64,000 nucleotides of DNA from Hyperoodon ampullatus (lineage: Eukaryota > Chordata > Mammalia > Artiodactyla > Ziphiidae): contig OX457063.1 in assembly GCA_949752795.1 (NCBI GenBank), positions 73,849,771 through 73,913,770 on the forward strand. Reading direction: 5' to 3'. Of this stretch, positions 24,101 through 36,810 are shown one piece after another; positions within the stretch are counted from its first letter, which is position 1; the number at the start of each line of letters is the position of its first letter. Below the pieces are notes generated by a model. It was not told where the DNA came from and made no database searches. It saw nothing but the letters and a program-made list of their open reading frames with translations. The position numbers and the translations under genes were made by a program.

Positions 24101-25205
24101 GGCTCCATTGCTCTTGAGTGTGTGCCCTACCTCAAAGGAGGTGATTGCTGAAGCAAGTCAGGCCTGTTTGGTCACAGACGACCTATGCACCGCCTGTATA
24201 GGTGTCCATAGTTCTGCTCAGAACAGCCCAGGGCTGCATCTCTTTCTCTGTTTTGTTTGTCCCAAATCTAGTGCAAGATTGTGGTGTGGAATAGGCTGTG
24301 GTTGGGAGTTGGGGCATTGTGGCTTCAGGAATTGTTGGGGTGCCACTGCTGCCTGAGATCTAGGCTGCCTCTATGGCAAACTCCTCCCAGAATCTATCTG
24401 CTCCAGATCTAGTGCTTAGCTGTGGTATGGAGTGGGCGGAGCTGGGCATTCTCGTGGGAAACAAGCCACTGTGTACTCCTGCTCAAGGCCTGTCTACCCA
24501 AGATTCAGCACTCAGTTGTTGCATGCTCTTGAGGAGCTGCCCACTATGTGTGCTGTCAGTGTCCACTGCAGCCCCACCCACTGCCCGATATTTGCACTGA
24601 CAGTGGGCTCTGGGCCTCCACACAGATCACACCCCAGGCGCTCCAGTCAGTCTCTGTATAGCTAGACAAAATCTTTGCCCAGATCTTGTGCCAGGCTGTG
24701 GTGTGGAGTGAGCAGGGTTGGGGTGTTCACCCTTTCAGATTGGGATGTGCAGTGAGATTGCAGTTACCAGTGCAAGGCTTTTCTCTCCGTTGACTGTTAG
24801 CAAGTGCGCACTACTCGTGAGTAGAGTCTAGGCTTCTCCAACCCTTCTGTCTGCCTCAGCAGATTTCCCAGCAAGCAAGGGGGCTTATCTCCTCCATGCA
24901 GGACCCCAGGGCTAGGATGCCCAGATTGTAGCTCACCCTGTTCACTCTTCAAGGTGAGGGTCCACCTGTGTGGACCTTCTTTTTCTTATAGATCACTCCA
25001 ATGCGTGCACATCCCAAGCTAATGCCATTTTCCCCCCATCCTACCCAGGTATATGGAGATCTTTCTCACAGGTTTGGTTGTATAGGATTTCTTCTGCCAC
25101 TATCCAATTAGTGTTCTGTGAGAATTGTTCCACATGTAGATGTATTTTTCATGTGTTTGTGGGGGGAGGTGAGTTCTACATCCTTCTACTCTGCCATCTT
25201 GATAT
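21106..25205 (-). mobile_element. Minus-strand L1, right part (endonuclease, ORF1, 5' UTR)
   Basis: This continues the element at 11556-12458. Left to right are the endonuclease (to about 22100), a CHR SINE, the spacer (22395-22800), ORF1 in reverse (22799-23218 C-terminal part, 23376-23651 coiled coil with ISDLEDRIMEITQSEQ) and a GC-rich 5' UTR (about 23700-25205). It ends with the L1 5' terminus (CCATCTTGAT on the plus strand). All frames are broken. Confidence 0.83.
22109..22393 (-). mobile_element. CHR-type SINE with ~10-bp imperfect TSD
   Basis: The reverse CHR SINE has a TTTATTTATTTATT tail side and ends ...CACCAGGGAAGCCCC. The TSD TAAAGTAATT/TAAAGTACTT is at 22099-22108 and 22394-22403. 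It is inserted between the endonuclease and ORF1 parts of an L1. Confidence 0.85.
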
Positions 25206-25214
25206 TCCCCTCCT

Positions 25215-28200
25215 TATTTTTCCTTGGTAAATCTATTTTAACTTTTTTGAGGAATCTCCATATTGTTTTCTGTGGTGGTTGAACAAATTTGCATTCTCAC
25301 CAACAGTGTGCAAGGGTTCCCTCTCCTCCACATCATCACCAGCCCTTATTTCTTGTGTTCTTGTTGATAGCCATTGTAACAGATGTGAGGCGATAGCTCG
25401 TTGTGGTTTTGCTTTTCATTTTCCTGATTAGTGATATTAAGCATTTTTCATGTACCTGTTGGCCATTTGGATGTCTTCTTTGGAAAGCTACTTACGTCTT
25501 CCAAACTATTTTTAATTGGACTTTATTCTGTTATTGAGTTTTATGAGTTCTTTATATATTTTAGATATTAGCCCTTTGTCTAATGTATGGTTTGCAAAAC
25601 TTTTCTCCCATTCTCTAGATTGCATTTTCATTTTGTTAATTGTTTCTTTTGCTCTGCAGAAGTTTTTAAGTTTGGTGTAGTCCCATTTGTTGATTTTTGC
25701 TTTTGTTGTTTGTGCTTTTTGGTGTCATATCCAAAAAATCATCGCTAAGATCAATGTTGAGGAGATTCTTCCTACATTTTTTCTAGGAGTTTTATAGTAT
25801 CAGGTCTTAAGTTTAAGTCTTTGATCCATTTTAAGTTAATTTTTGTGAGTGGTACAAGAGAGGGGTCCACTTTCATTGTTCTGCATGTGTTTATCCAGTT
25901 TTCCCAACACCATTTGTTAAAGAGACTATCCTTTCCCCATTGGGTTTCTTGGCCTCTTTGTCAAGTTTTAATTGACCATATATCCAGGGGTTTAATTCTG
26001 GGCTCTCTGTTCTGTTCAATCGGTCTATGTCTATTTTTGTGCCAGTACCATACTGTTTTTATTACTATAGCTTCGTAGTACAGTTTGAAATTAGGAAGTA
26101 TGATACCTCTGCCTTTGTTTGTTATCATCAGTATTGCTTTGGCTATTTAAAGTCTTTTGTGGTTTCATACAAATCTTAGGATTCCTTTTCCTACTTCTGT
26201 GAAGAATGCCATTGGTATTTTGATGGGCTTTGCATTAAATCTATAAATGGCTTTGGCTAGTATGGACATTAGAACAATAATTCTTCCGATCCATGAACAT
26301 AGGATGTCTTGCCATCTGTTTGTGTCCTCTTTGATTTCTTTCAGCAAAGTCTTGTAATTTTATTATATAGATCTTTCACTTCCTTAATTAAATTTATTTT
26401 AAGTATTGATTTTGGTGCCAGTGTGAATGAAATTATTTTTCAGGTGCTTCATCATTACTGTATAGAAAAGCAATTGATTTCTGTATGTTGATTTTGTATC
26501 CTGCAAGTTTAATAAAAATTTTGGTTATTTCCAACACTTTTTTGGTTGAGTCTTTGGCATTTCTTTGTACAAAATCAAATAGCATCTGCAAATAGCACCA
26601 ATTCTACTTATTCCTTTCCAATTTGTATGTCATTTATTTGTCTTACCTAATTGCTCTAGCTAGGACTTCCACTACTATATTGAATAAAAGTGGTGAGAGT
26701 GAGCATCCTTCTGCTGTTCCTGATCTTAGAGGGAAACTTTCAACCTTTCACCATTGAGTATGATTTAGCTATGGGTTTGTTGAATATGGCCTTTATTATG
26801 TTGAGGTATATTCCTTCTATACCCCGTCTTTTGAGGGGTTTTTTCATGGAATGTTGTTGTATTTTGTCAGACACTTTTTCTGTGTATACTAGATGATCAT
26901 GCGATTTTTATCTTTCATTATATTAATGTGATGTATTACATTTATTGATTTGTGTATGGCAAACCATCCTTGTATCCCAGGGATAAATCCTACTTGGTCA
27001 TTGTATACAGACTTTTTAATGTGTTCTTGAAATCAGTTTGCTAACATTGAGAATTTTTGCATTTATATTTATCAGAAATAGTCTAGTTTTCTTGTGGTGT
27101 CCTTATCTTGCTTTTGTGTCAGGGTAAGGCTGGCCTTGTAGAAAACATTTGAAAGTGTTCCGTCTTTCCAACTTTTTTTGGAAGTTTGCGGAGAATTGGT
27201 CTTAATTCTTTTTTAAATGTTTGGTAGAATTCACTAGTGAAACCATCTGATCCTGGGGTTTTCCGTGTTGGGAGGTTTTTTATTCAATCTGTTTATTGTT
27301 ATTGCTTTGTTCCAGTGTTCTATTTCTTCCTGATTCAGTCTTGGTAGGTTGTGTGTTTCTAGAAATTTATCCATTTCTTCAAGTTTATCTAATTTTTTGG
27401 CACATAATTATTCATAATAGTCTCTTATGACCCTATTTATTTCTGTAGTATCAGATGTAATGTCTCTTCTTTGAATTTTAATTTTACTTGAGTTTTCTCT
27501 TTTTTTTCTTAGTCTAGCTAAAAGTGTGTTTATTTTATCTTTTAGAAGAATTGGCTCTTAATTTCACTGATCATTTGATTTTCTGGTCTCTATTTCATTT
27601 ATTTCTGTTCTGATCCTTATTTCCTTCCTTCTGCTAAATTTGGGCTTAATTTGTTCTGCTTTTTCTACTCCCTTGTGTAAATTTAGGTTATTTATTTCAG
27701 ATCTAATTTTTTAATATATGCATTTTTTCATTATAAACTTTCTCTTATGAACCATTTTTGCTGCATCTCATGAGTTTTGATATGTTGTATTTACATTTTC
27801 ATTTGTTTTGAGATAATTTATTTCCCCTTTGATTTCTTCTTGACCCATTGGTTGTTCAGAAGTGTGTTGTTTGATTCACATATATGTAGATTTTCCACCT
27901 TTCCCGTTTTCTAGTTTTATACTGTCGTGGTCAGAAAAGATAGCTGGTTTGATTTCAATCTTATTAAATTTGCTAAAATTTGTTTTGTGTCCTATTATAT
28001 GATGTATTCTGGAGATTGTTTTGTGTGCATTCATGAAGAATGTGTATTCTGCTGCTGTTGGATGGAATATTCTATAAATGTCTCTTAAGCCCTTTTGTTC
28101 TAAAGTATGGTTCAATTCAAACGTTTCCTTGTTTTCTGTCTGGATGGCCTATACATTGCTAACAGTGCGGTATTGAAGTCCCCTATTATTATATTGTTGT

Positions 28201-28254
28201 TTCTTTATCCCTTTAAATATGTTAATATTGATATTTGCTTAATATATTTCAGTG
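25215..28254 (-). mobile_element. Old minus-strand L1, left part (ORF2)
   Basis: Reverse L1 ORF2 from near the C-terminus (25250) through RT to the endonuclease. Divergence from the young copies is high and no frame longer than about 90 codons remains. It continues after the insertion of the next L1 at 35099. Its 3' end is missing at the junction with the neighbouring L1 5' end (25205-25215). Confidence 0.8.
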
Positions 28255-28326
28255 ATTTTTTTTAATTTTTAAAAAACTTTTTGAAGTATAGTTGATTTAC
28301 AATGTGTGTTTCAGGTGTACAGCAAA

Positions 28327-28424
28327 GCGATTCAGTTATATATATATATATACATATGCGATTCAGTTATATATATATATATACATATATATATGTATAT
28401 ATGTATACACACACACACACACAT
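28327..28424. repeat. TA/CA microsatellite with a perfect 31-bp tandem duplication
   Basis: A 31-bp unit beginning GCGATTCAGTTATATATATA is repeated exactly at 28327-28357 and 28358-28388. It is followed by (TA)n and (CA)n runs to 28424. It lies in the L1 3' UTR. Confidence 0.92.
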
Positions 28425-30813
28425 ATACATTTAGGCTGCTACCATGTCTTGGCTATTGTAAATAGCGATGCAGTAAACATTGGGGTATCTTTTTGAGTTA
28501 TGGTTTTCTCCAGATATATGCACAGGAGTAGGACTGCAGGATCATATGTTAACTCTATTTTTAGTTTTTTAAGGAACCTCCATACTGTTCTCCATAGTGG
28601 CTGTACCAATTTACATTCCCACAAAGAGTGGAGGTAGGAGGGTTCCCTTTTCTCCACATGCTGTCCAGCATTTATTATTTGTATATTTTTTGATGATGGC
28701 CATTCTGACTGGTGTGAGGTGATAACTCATTGTAGTTTTGATTTGCATTTCTCTAAGAATTACTGATGATGAGCATCCCTTCATGTGCCTTTTGGCCATC
28801 TGTATGCCCTCTTTTGAGAAATATCTATTTAGATCTGCCCATTTTTTGATTGAGTTGTTTGTTTTTTTGAAATTGAGCTGTATGAGCTGTTTGTGTATTT
28901 TGGAGATTCATCCCTTGTTGGTTGCATAGTTTGCAAATATCTCCTCCCATTCCATAGGTTGTCCTTTTGTTTTGTTTATGGTTTTCTTTGCTGTACAAAA
29001 TATTTTAAGTTTAATTAGATCCCATTTGTTTATTTTTGTTTTTATTTCCATTACTCTAGGAGACAGATCCAAAAAGATACTGCTGCAATTTATGTCAAAT
29101 TGTGTCCTGCCTATGTTTTCCTCGAGGAGTTCTATTATCCAGTACTACATTTAGGTCTTTAATCCACTTCGAGTTTGGTTCTGTGCATGGTGTTAGAGAA
29201 TGTTCTAATTTCATTATTTTAGATGTAGCTGTCCAGTTTTCCAGCATCACTTATTGAAGAGACTGTCTTTCCTCCATTGTATATTCTTGCCTCCTTTGTT
29301 GTAGATTAATTGACCATAGGTGTATAGGTTTATTACTGTTCTCTCTATCGTATTCCATTGATCTATATTTCTGTTTCTGTGCCAGTACCATACTGTTTTG
29401 ATGATTGTAGCTTTGTAGTATAGTATGAACTCAGAGAGCCTGATTCCACCAGCTCCATTTTTTTTTTCCTCAAGATTGCTTTGGCTATTGGGAGTCTTTT
29501 GTGTTTCCATACAAATTTAAAAAAATTTTGCTCTAATTCTGTGAAAAATGCCACCAGTAATTTGATAAGGATTGCGTTGAATCTGTAGATTGCTTTGGGC
29601 AGTATAGTCATTTTGACAATATTGATTCTTCAAATCCCAGGTCATGGTATATCTTTCCATCTATTTGTATCATGTTTGATTTCTTACATCAGTGTCTTAT
29701 AGTTTTCTGAGTACAGGTCTTTTACCTTCTTGGGTAGGTTTATTCCTAGGTATTTTATTCTTTTTGATGCAACGGTAAATGGGATTGTTTCCTTAATTTC
29801 CCTTTCTGATCTTTTGTTGTAGTGCATAGAAATCTAACAGATTTCTGTGTATCAATTTTGTATCCTACAACTTTACCAAAATTCATTGATGAGCTCTCGT
29901 AGTTTTCTGGTGGCATCTTTAGGATTTTCTATGTATACTATCATGTCATCTGCAAACAGTGACAGTTTTACTTCTTCTCTTCCAATTTGGATTCCTTTTA
30001 TTTCTTTTTCTTCTCTGATTGTTGACTTTGAATAAAAGTGGCATGAGTGGACATCCTTGTCTTGTTCCTGATCTTAGAGGAAATGCTTTCAGCTTTTCAC
30101 TGTTGAGTATGATGGTAGCTGTGGGTTTGTCATATATGGCCTTTATTATATTGAGGTATGTTCCCTCTGTGCCCACTTTCTGGAGAGTTTTTTTCATAAA
30201 TGGATGTTCAATTTTATCAAAAGCTTTTTCTTCATTTATTGAGATGATCATGTTTTTTATTCTTCAATTTGTTAATATGGTGTATCACACCGATTGATTT
30301 GCAGATACTGAAGAATCCTTGCATCCTTGGGATAAATCCCACTTGATCATGGTGTATGGCTCTTTTAATGTATAGTTGGATTTGCTTTGCTAGTATTTTG
30401 ATGAAAATTTTTACATCTATGCTCATCAGTGATACTGGCCTGTAATTTCCTTTTTTGTGTGGTATGTTTGCCTGGTTTTAGTATCATTATGATTCTGGCT
30501 TAATAGAATGAGTCTGGAAGTATTCCTTCCTCTGCAATTTTTTGGAATAGTTTCAGAAGGATAGATGTTAACTCTTCTCTAAATGTTTGGTAGAATTTGC
30601 CTGTGAAGCCATCTGATCCTGGACTTTTGTTTTTTGAGAGGTTTTTAATCACAGATTCAATTTCAGTACTTGAAATTGGTCTGTTCATATTTTGTATTTC
30701 TTCCTGGTTCAGACCTGGGAGACTGTACCTTTCTAAGAATTTGTCCATTTCTTCTAGGTTGTCCATTTTATTGACGTATAGTTGCTCATAGTAGTCTCTT
30801 ATGATCCTTTGTA

Positions 30814-31683
30814 CAGTAAGTCCCCTACATACGAACCTTCAAGTTGTGAACTTTCAAAGATGCGAATATGCTTTCAGATGAGGAGTCCAAAGAGGTCTTC
30901 AGCAACTTAGTGACCCTCAGTGAGAAGCTGGAGATAGATGTGCAAGAGAACAACTTCATTGTGCAACATAAGGAGCTTACTTACGAAGACCTGATGGAAT
31001 TGGAGGCCCAAAGAAGAGATGAAGGAGAGACAAGAGGAAGAAGAAATAACTGAAGAACAAAGAGATTCATGATGCAGGAAATGGCAAGGGGATTTTCTTT
31101 ATTTGAGGAGGCACTGTTAGTTTTCGAGGCATAGGACTGGGATGTAGAATGAGACACGAAGGTTGCAGCAGCCATTCAGAATGCAATCCAGTGCTACCAT
31201 GTCATCTATGACAAGAAAAAAAGAGCTACTACCCTGACATCACTGGATTTTCAAGAGGGTAGATAGAGTTAAATCCAGCAAAGAACAAGAACCTGTGCCA
31301 TCAACATCAGGCATGAGTGTAACTGCAGCTTGCCCTCTGTCTCCTATCGCTGACGATCCTTCAGCTCTACCATCTCCCACTTCCTCTCCCTCCTCCAGTC
31401 AGTAATTCTTCTTGCCTGTTCACTTGATGGCAGCCCCTGTATGCCAGCTGTTGTACTGTGCTACTGTACTTTTCAAGGTACTGTACTGTAAGATTTTAAA
31501 CGTTTTATTTTTGTTTTTTATGTATTACTTCTCTGAAAAGTATTATAAACCTATTACAGTACAGTGCTCTATAGCCAATTGTGTTAGTTGGGTACCTAGG
31601 CTAGCTTTGTTGGACTTATGAACAAATTGGACTTACGGACATGCTCTCGGAACGGCACTCGTTCATATATAGGGGACTTACTG
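30814..31683 (+). mobile_element. Tigger/pogo-like DNA transposon (deletion derivative, 870 bp)
   Basis: The terminal inverted repeats CAGTAAGTCCCCTACATACG (left) and CAGTAAGTCCCCTATATATG (right, reverse) differ at only two of 20 positions. The element is flanked by TA dinucleotides (30812-30813 and 31684-31685), the Tc1/mariner-pogo target duplication. Removing it restores continuous L1 sequence (CTTTGTA-TTTCTTTGGTGTC). A short frame at 30868-31053 (SDEESKEVFSNLVTLSEKLE...LTYEDLMELEAQRRDE) resembles the acidic C-terminal region of Tigger transposases. The DDE core is absent, so the copy is non-autonomous. The strand is assigned from this frame. Confidence 0.88.
30868..31053 (+). pseudogene. 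Tigger transposase C-terminal remnant
   Basis: The 61-codon open stretch lies inside the DNA transposon. It is Glu/Asp-rich and contains ELTYEDLMELE, characteristic of the tail of pogo/Tigger transposases. It lacks the helix-turn-helix DNA-binding and DDE catalytic domains. Related degraded coding sequence continues in other frames to about 31400 (for example the Ser/Pro-rich tail near 31340-31405). It is not a host gene. Confidence 0.7.
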
Positions 31684-33714
31684 TATTTCTTTGGTGTCAG
31701 TTGTAATTTCTCCTTTTTCACTTCTGATTTTATTGGTTTGGGTCCTCTCCCTTTTTTTCTTGATGAGTCTGGCTAAACGTTTATCAATTTTGTTTATCTT
31801 TTCAAAGAACCAGGTTTTAATTTCATTGATTTTTTCTACTGTTTTCTTAGTCTGTGTTTCATTTATTTCTGCTCTGATCTTTATGATTTCTTTCCTTCTA
31901 CTAACTTTGGGTTTTGTTTGTTTTTCTCTCTCTAGTTGCTTTAGTTGTAAGATTGAGTTGTTTGAGATTTTTCTTCTTTTTTAAGGTAAGCTTGTATCAT
32001 TATAAATTTCCCTCTTAGAACTGCTTTCGCTGCCTCCCATAGGTTTTGGATCATCGTGTTTTCATTTTCACTTGCCTCTAGGTATATTTTTTTAAATTTC
32101 CTCTTTGATTTCTTTAGTGATCCATTGGTTGTTTAGTAGAATATTGTTTAGCCTCCACATGTTTGCGTTTTTGCAGTTATTTTCTTGTAGTTGATTTCTA
32201 ATCTCATAGTATTATAGCTGGAAAAGATGCTTGATGTGATTTGAATTTTCTTAAATTTACCGAGGCTTTCTTTGTAGCCTGGCCTTTGATCTATCCTGGA
32301 GAATGTTCCATGGGCACTTGAGAAGAATGCATATTCTGCTGCTTTAGGATGGAATGCTCTATAGATATCAATTAAGTCCATCTGGTCTAATATGTTACTT
32401 AAGGCCTGTGTTTCCTTATTGATTTTCTGTCTGGATGATCTGCCCATTGATGTAAGTGGGTTGTTAAAGTCCCCCACCATTATTGTGTTACTGTCAACTT
32501 CTCCTTTTACATCTGTTAACATTTGCCTTATAAATTGAGGTGCTCCTGTGTTGAGGCATATATTGATATATTTATAATTGTTGTGTCTTCTTCTTGGATT
32601 GATCCCTTGATCATTATATAGTGTCCTTCTTTGTCTCTTGTAACAGTCTTTATGTTAAAGTCTATTTTGTCTGATATGAGTATTGCTACTCCAAGTTTCT
32701 GTTGATTTCCATTTTCCATTTCAGTCTGTATATGTCCCTAGATCTGAAGTGGGTCTCTTGAGACAGCATATGTGTCTTATTTCTGTATCAATTCAGCCAG
32801 TCTATGTCTTTTGGTTGGTGCATTTAATCCATTTACATTTAAGATAATTATCAATATGTATGTTTTTATTGCCATTTTGTTAATTGTTTTGGATCTGATT
32901 TGTAGATCTTTTTTCTTCCCTTCCTCTTTTGTTCTCTTGTGATTTGATAACTATTTTCAGTGTTGTATTCAAATTCCTTTTTCTTTTTTTGTTTATATCT
33001 ATTATAGATTTTTGGTTTGCAGTTACCATGAGGTTTTGATATAGCAGTCTATATAAATACATGATTGTTTTAAGTTGCTGATCTCTTAATTTCAAATGCA
33101 TTTCAAATATCCTGCATTTGTATTCTCCTCTTCTCACAATTACTGGTTTTGATATATTTGTGGATGATTTCCCACCTTTACTATATGTCTTTAATGGTGA
33201 GCTTTTCCATTATGTAATTTTCTTGTTTCTAGTTGTGGCCTTTTCTTTTCCACCTAGAGAAGGTCCTCTAACATTTGTTATAAAGCTGGTTTGGTGGTGC
33301 TGAATTCTTTTAACTTTTGCTTGTCTATAAAGCTTTTGATTTCTCCACTGAATCTGAACGACAGTCTTGCTGGGTAGAGTATTCTTGGTTGTAGGTTGTT
33401 TCTTCTCATCACTTTAAATATATTGTGCCATTCCCTTCTGGCCTGCAGTTTCTGCTGAAAACTCAGCTGATAACCTTATGGGGATTCCCTTGTATATTAT
33501 TTGTTGCTTTTCCCTTGTTGCTTTTAATATTTTCTATTTTTCTTTAGTTTTTGTCAGTTTGATTAATATGTGTCTCAGTGTGTTCCTCCTTGGGTTAACC
33601 CTGCCTGGGACTCTGCTCTTCCTGGACTTGGGTGACTGTTTCTTTTCCCATGTTAGGAACGTTTTCAGCTATTATCTCGTCAAATATTTTCTCAGGCGCT
33701 CTCTCTTCTCCTTC

Positions 33715-34146
33715 TCAGGTCCCTATAATGCGAATGTTGATGTGTTTAATGTTGTCCCAGAGGTCTCTTAAACTGTTTTCATTTTTCATTCTTTTTTCTT
33801 TATTCTGTTCCGTGGTATTGATTTCTCCCATTCTGTCTTCCAGCTCACTTATCTGTTCTTCTGACTCATTTATTCTGCTACTATTGATTCCTTCTGGTGT
33901 ATTTTTCATTTCAGTTATTGTATTCTTCAACTCTGTTTGGTTCTTTATATTTTCTAAATCTTTGTTAAAACTTTCTTGTAACTTCTCACACTGTGCATCC
34001 ATTCTTTTTCCAAGATCCCGGATCATCTTTATGATCATTACTCCAAAGTTTTTCTCTGGTAGATTGCCTATCTCCACTTCACTTAGCTGTTCTTCTGGGG
34101 TTTTATCTTGTTCCTTTGTTTTGAACATATTCCTCTCCCATCTCAT
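33715..34146 (-). pseudogene. L1 ORF1 N-terminal part, 144 codons
   Basis: This frame starts MRWERNMFKTKEQD and contains a long coiled-coil region (ELKNTITEMKNTPEG...EEQISELEDRMGEI) followed by SLRDLWDNIKHINIRIIG, the start of the ORF1p RNA-binding domain. The rest of ORF1 lies in other frames to about 33250. It is the best preserved ORF1 N-terminus in the window. Confidence 0.82.
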
Positions 34147-36188
34147 TTTGTCTAAATTTCTGTGTTTGTGGACTCAGTTCCACAGACTGCTCGACTGTAG
34201 TATTCTTGCTTCTGGGTCTGCCCCCTGGTGGGTGAGGTTGGTCTAAAGGCTTGTGCAGGCTTCCTGGTGGGAGGGGCCAGTGCCTGCCCACTGGTGGGCA
34301 GGGCTGTGTCAAGGGGTGTGTCTAGAGGTGGCCATGGGCTCAGGAAGTTTTCAGGCAGCCTGTCTGCTGATGGGTGGGACAGTGTTCCCACCCTCTTGGT
34401 TGTTTGGCTTGAGGCCTCCCAGCACTGGAGCCTACAGGCTGTTGGGTAGGGCCAGGTCTTGGTGCTGATGACCCAAGCAGGATGTCTGCCTCCTCAAGAG
34501 TCCACATAGCTGAGCACTCCCCCAAATCTCCACCACCAGTGTCCATGTCCCCAGGAAGAGCCACAGCCACACCTTCGCTTCCCCAGGAGACCCTCTAAGA
34601 CCAGCATGTAGGTCCAGCTAAGGCTCCTATGAAGTCACTGCCTTTGCCCTGGGTCCCAGTATGGGTGAGACCTTGTGTGTACCCTCCTAGAGTGGAGTCT
34701 CCAGTTCCCTCAGTCCTGTGGAGCTCCTGCAATCAAGCCCTGCTGGCATTCAAAGCCAAATACTTTGGGGGCTTCTCCCCCCAATGCCAGACCCCATGCT
34801 GGGGAGCCTGACATGGGGCTCAGAACTTTCACTCCTGTGGGAGAACTTCTGTGATATAATTATTCTCCAGTTTGTGGATCACTCATCCAGGGGGTGTGGG
34901 ATTTGATTACAACACAAGTTCACCCCTCCTACTGTTTTGTGGTTTCTTCTTTACATCCTTGGATGTAGAATATCTTTTTTGGCAGGTTCCAGTCTTTTTT
35001 ATCAATGGCTGTTCAGCAGTTAGTTGTGTTTCTGGTGTGCTCAAGAGAGGAGGTGAGCCCAAGGTCCTTCTACTTTGCCATCTTTTTCACCATCTGTTTA
35101 TTTCAGCGTTCTGATGTTGGGTGCATGTATATTTGGTTGTCGTATCTTCTTGATGTATTGTCACTTTTATCATTATATAATGATCTTTGTTTCTTGTTAC
35201 CACTTTTGGCTTAAAGTGTGTTTTGTCTGACATAAGTATGGCTGCTTGCTTTCTTCTGGTTTCCATTTACATGAACTATCTTCTTCCATCCCTTCATTTT
35301 GAGCCTTTGTGTGTCTTCAGGGCTGAAATGAGTCTCCTTAGGCAGCATATTGTTGGGTCTTGTTTTTTATCCACCCAGCCACTCTCTGCCTTTCAACTGG
35401 TGAATTCAGTCCATTTACATTTAGAGTGATTATGTAAGGACTTATCATTTGCCTTCTGGTTGTTTACTATCTCCCGTTTTTTTTCCTCTGCTTCGGTATA
35501 CCTTAGCAAATTGGTGGTTTTCACTGGTGATTTGCTCAGTCTCCACCCCCTTTTTTTTTTTAATGTTTATGACTCTATAATAGATTTTTGCTTTGTGGTT
35601 ACCAGAAACAGAAAAGATCTTATAGACAAAAGTCCTTTTTATTCTGATAGCAACTTATCTATGTTCACCTATAGAGGTTCCACTCTTTTATTCCTGCCCT
35701 ATTATATTTTTGATGTCACAATTTACCTTTTTATGCCACAAATTCATTAATGTTATAGTAGCTATAGTTATTTTCTGTTTTACATAAACTTCATACTATA
35801 ATTAAGTGGTTAACAAACCATTCTAATGTAAAGTTACAGTTTTCTCATTCTAATTTTCACCTTTACCAGAGTATTTATGTACTTCTATATGTTTTTGTGT
35901 GACTAACTGGCATCTTTTCATTTCAGCTTGAAGAACTCTTTTAGCATTTCTTGCAAGGCAAGTCTATTTATGAACTCCCTCAGTTTTCATTTGGGAAAGT
36001 CTTTATTTCTCCTTATAACTGAAGGATAGCTTTGCTGTATATTTTTGGTTGGCAGTTTTTATCCTTCAACACTGAATATGTCATTCCTCTCTCTTCTGGC
36101 CTGTAGAGTTTATGCTGAGAAATCCACTGATAGCTTAATTGGGGGTTCCTTTGTAGGTTACTTTTTTCCCCTGGTTGCTTTTAAGATT

Positions 36189-36425
36189 TTTTTTTTTTTA
36201 ATTAAATGATGCTTTTACATCTTCATTTGCTCCATTCTTTTTAATTGCCTTATTATTCTTTCTTTTTTTTTAATTGGGGTATAGTTTTTTACAATGTTGT
36301 TTGTTTCTACTGTACAGCAAAGTGGAGTTCTCTGTGCTATACAGCAGGTTATTAGTTATCTATTTTATACATATTAATGTATATATATCAATCCCAATCT
36401 CCCCATTCATCCCACCCCCCCACCC
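36189..36425 (-). mobile_element. Short L1 3'-end insertion with possible 3' transduction
   Basis: The target duplication TAAGATT is at 36182-36188 and 36426-36432. From right to left (sense) there is about 170 bp of L1 3' UTR end, a first A-run (T-run at 36252-36261), ~50 bp of non-L1 sequence (about 36203-36251) and a second A-run (T-run at 36188-36199). Two A-runs separated by unrelated sequence is the signature of read-through past the L1 poly(A) site. Confidence 0.6.
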
Positions 36426-36511
36426 TAAGATTCTTTATCGTTTATTTTTGACAGTTTCATTAGACTGTATCTTGGAGACAGTCTTTTGCACTGGGATAAG
36501 AGGGTGTTTTA

Positions 36512-36729
36512 GGGCTTCCCTGGTGGCGCAGTGGTTGAGAGTCCGCCTGCCGATACAGGGGACACGGGTTCGTGCCCCGGTCCGGGAAGATCCCACATGC
36601 CGCGGAGCGGCTGGGCCTGTGAGCCATGGCCGCTGAGCCTGCGTGTCCAGAGCCTGTGCTCCGTAACGGGAGAGGCCACAGCAGTGAGAGGCCCGCGTAC
36701 CGCAAAAAAAAAAAAAAAAAGAAAAAAAA
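36512..36729 (+). mobile_element. Young CHR SINE with perfect 13-bp TSD
   Basis: A full short-form CHR of 218 bp, from GGGCTTCCCTGGTGGCGCAG to its long A-tail. The TSD AGAGGGTGTTTTA is at 36499-36511 and 36730-36742. Pol III A-box (TGGCGCAGTGG) and B-box (GGTTCGTGCC) motifs are intact. Confidence 0.95.
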
Positions 36730-36810
36730 AGAGGGTGTTTTATTAGCTTCGTGGACCTGTATGTCCAATTCCTTCCCCAAGTTTGGGAAGTTCTCAGCTA
36801 TTATTTCTTT

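Larger units (their letters stand above)
28255..35098 (-). mobile_element. Long minus-strand L1 carrying a Tigger-like transposon
   Basis: Left to right: poly(T) and shortened 3' UTR (28255-28430), ORF2 (28435 to about 32900), spacer, ORF1 (about 33250-34146) and 5' UTR (34150-35098). The short TSD is TATTTCAGTG/TATTTCAGCG at 28245-28254 and 35099-35108. The 3' UTR jumps directly from a TA/CA microsatellite into the ORF2 C-terminus, so part of the 3' end is deleted. Without the 870-bp Tigger insert the element is about 6 kb. Confidence 0.83.

Noticed and set aside
36520..36580. tRNA gene-like A and B boxes
   Set aside because: Pol III promoter boxes of tRNA-derived CHR SINEs; no cloverleaf or anticodon arm supports a tRNA gene.
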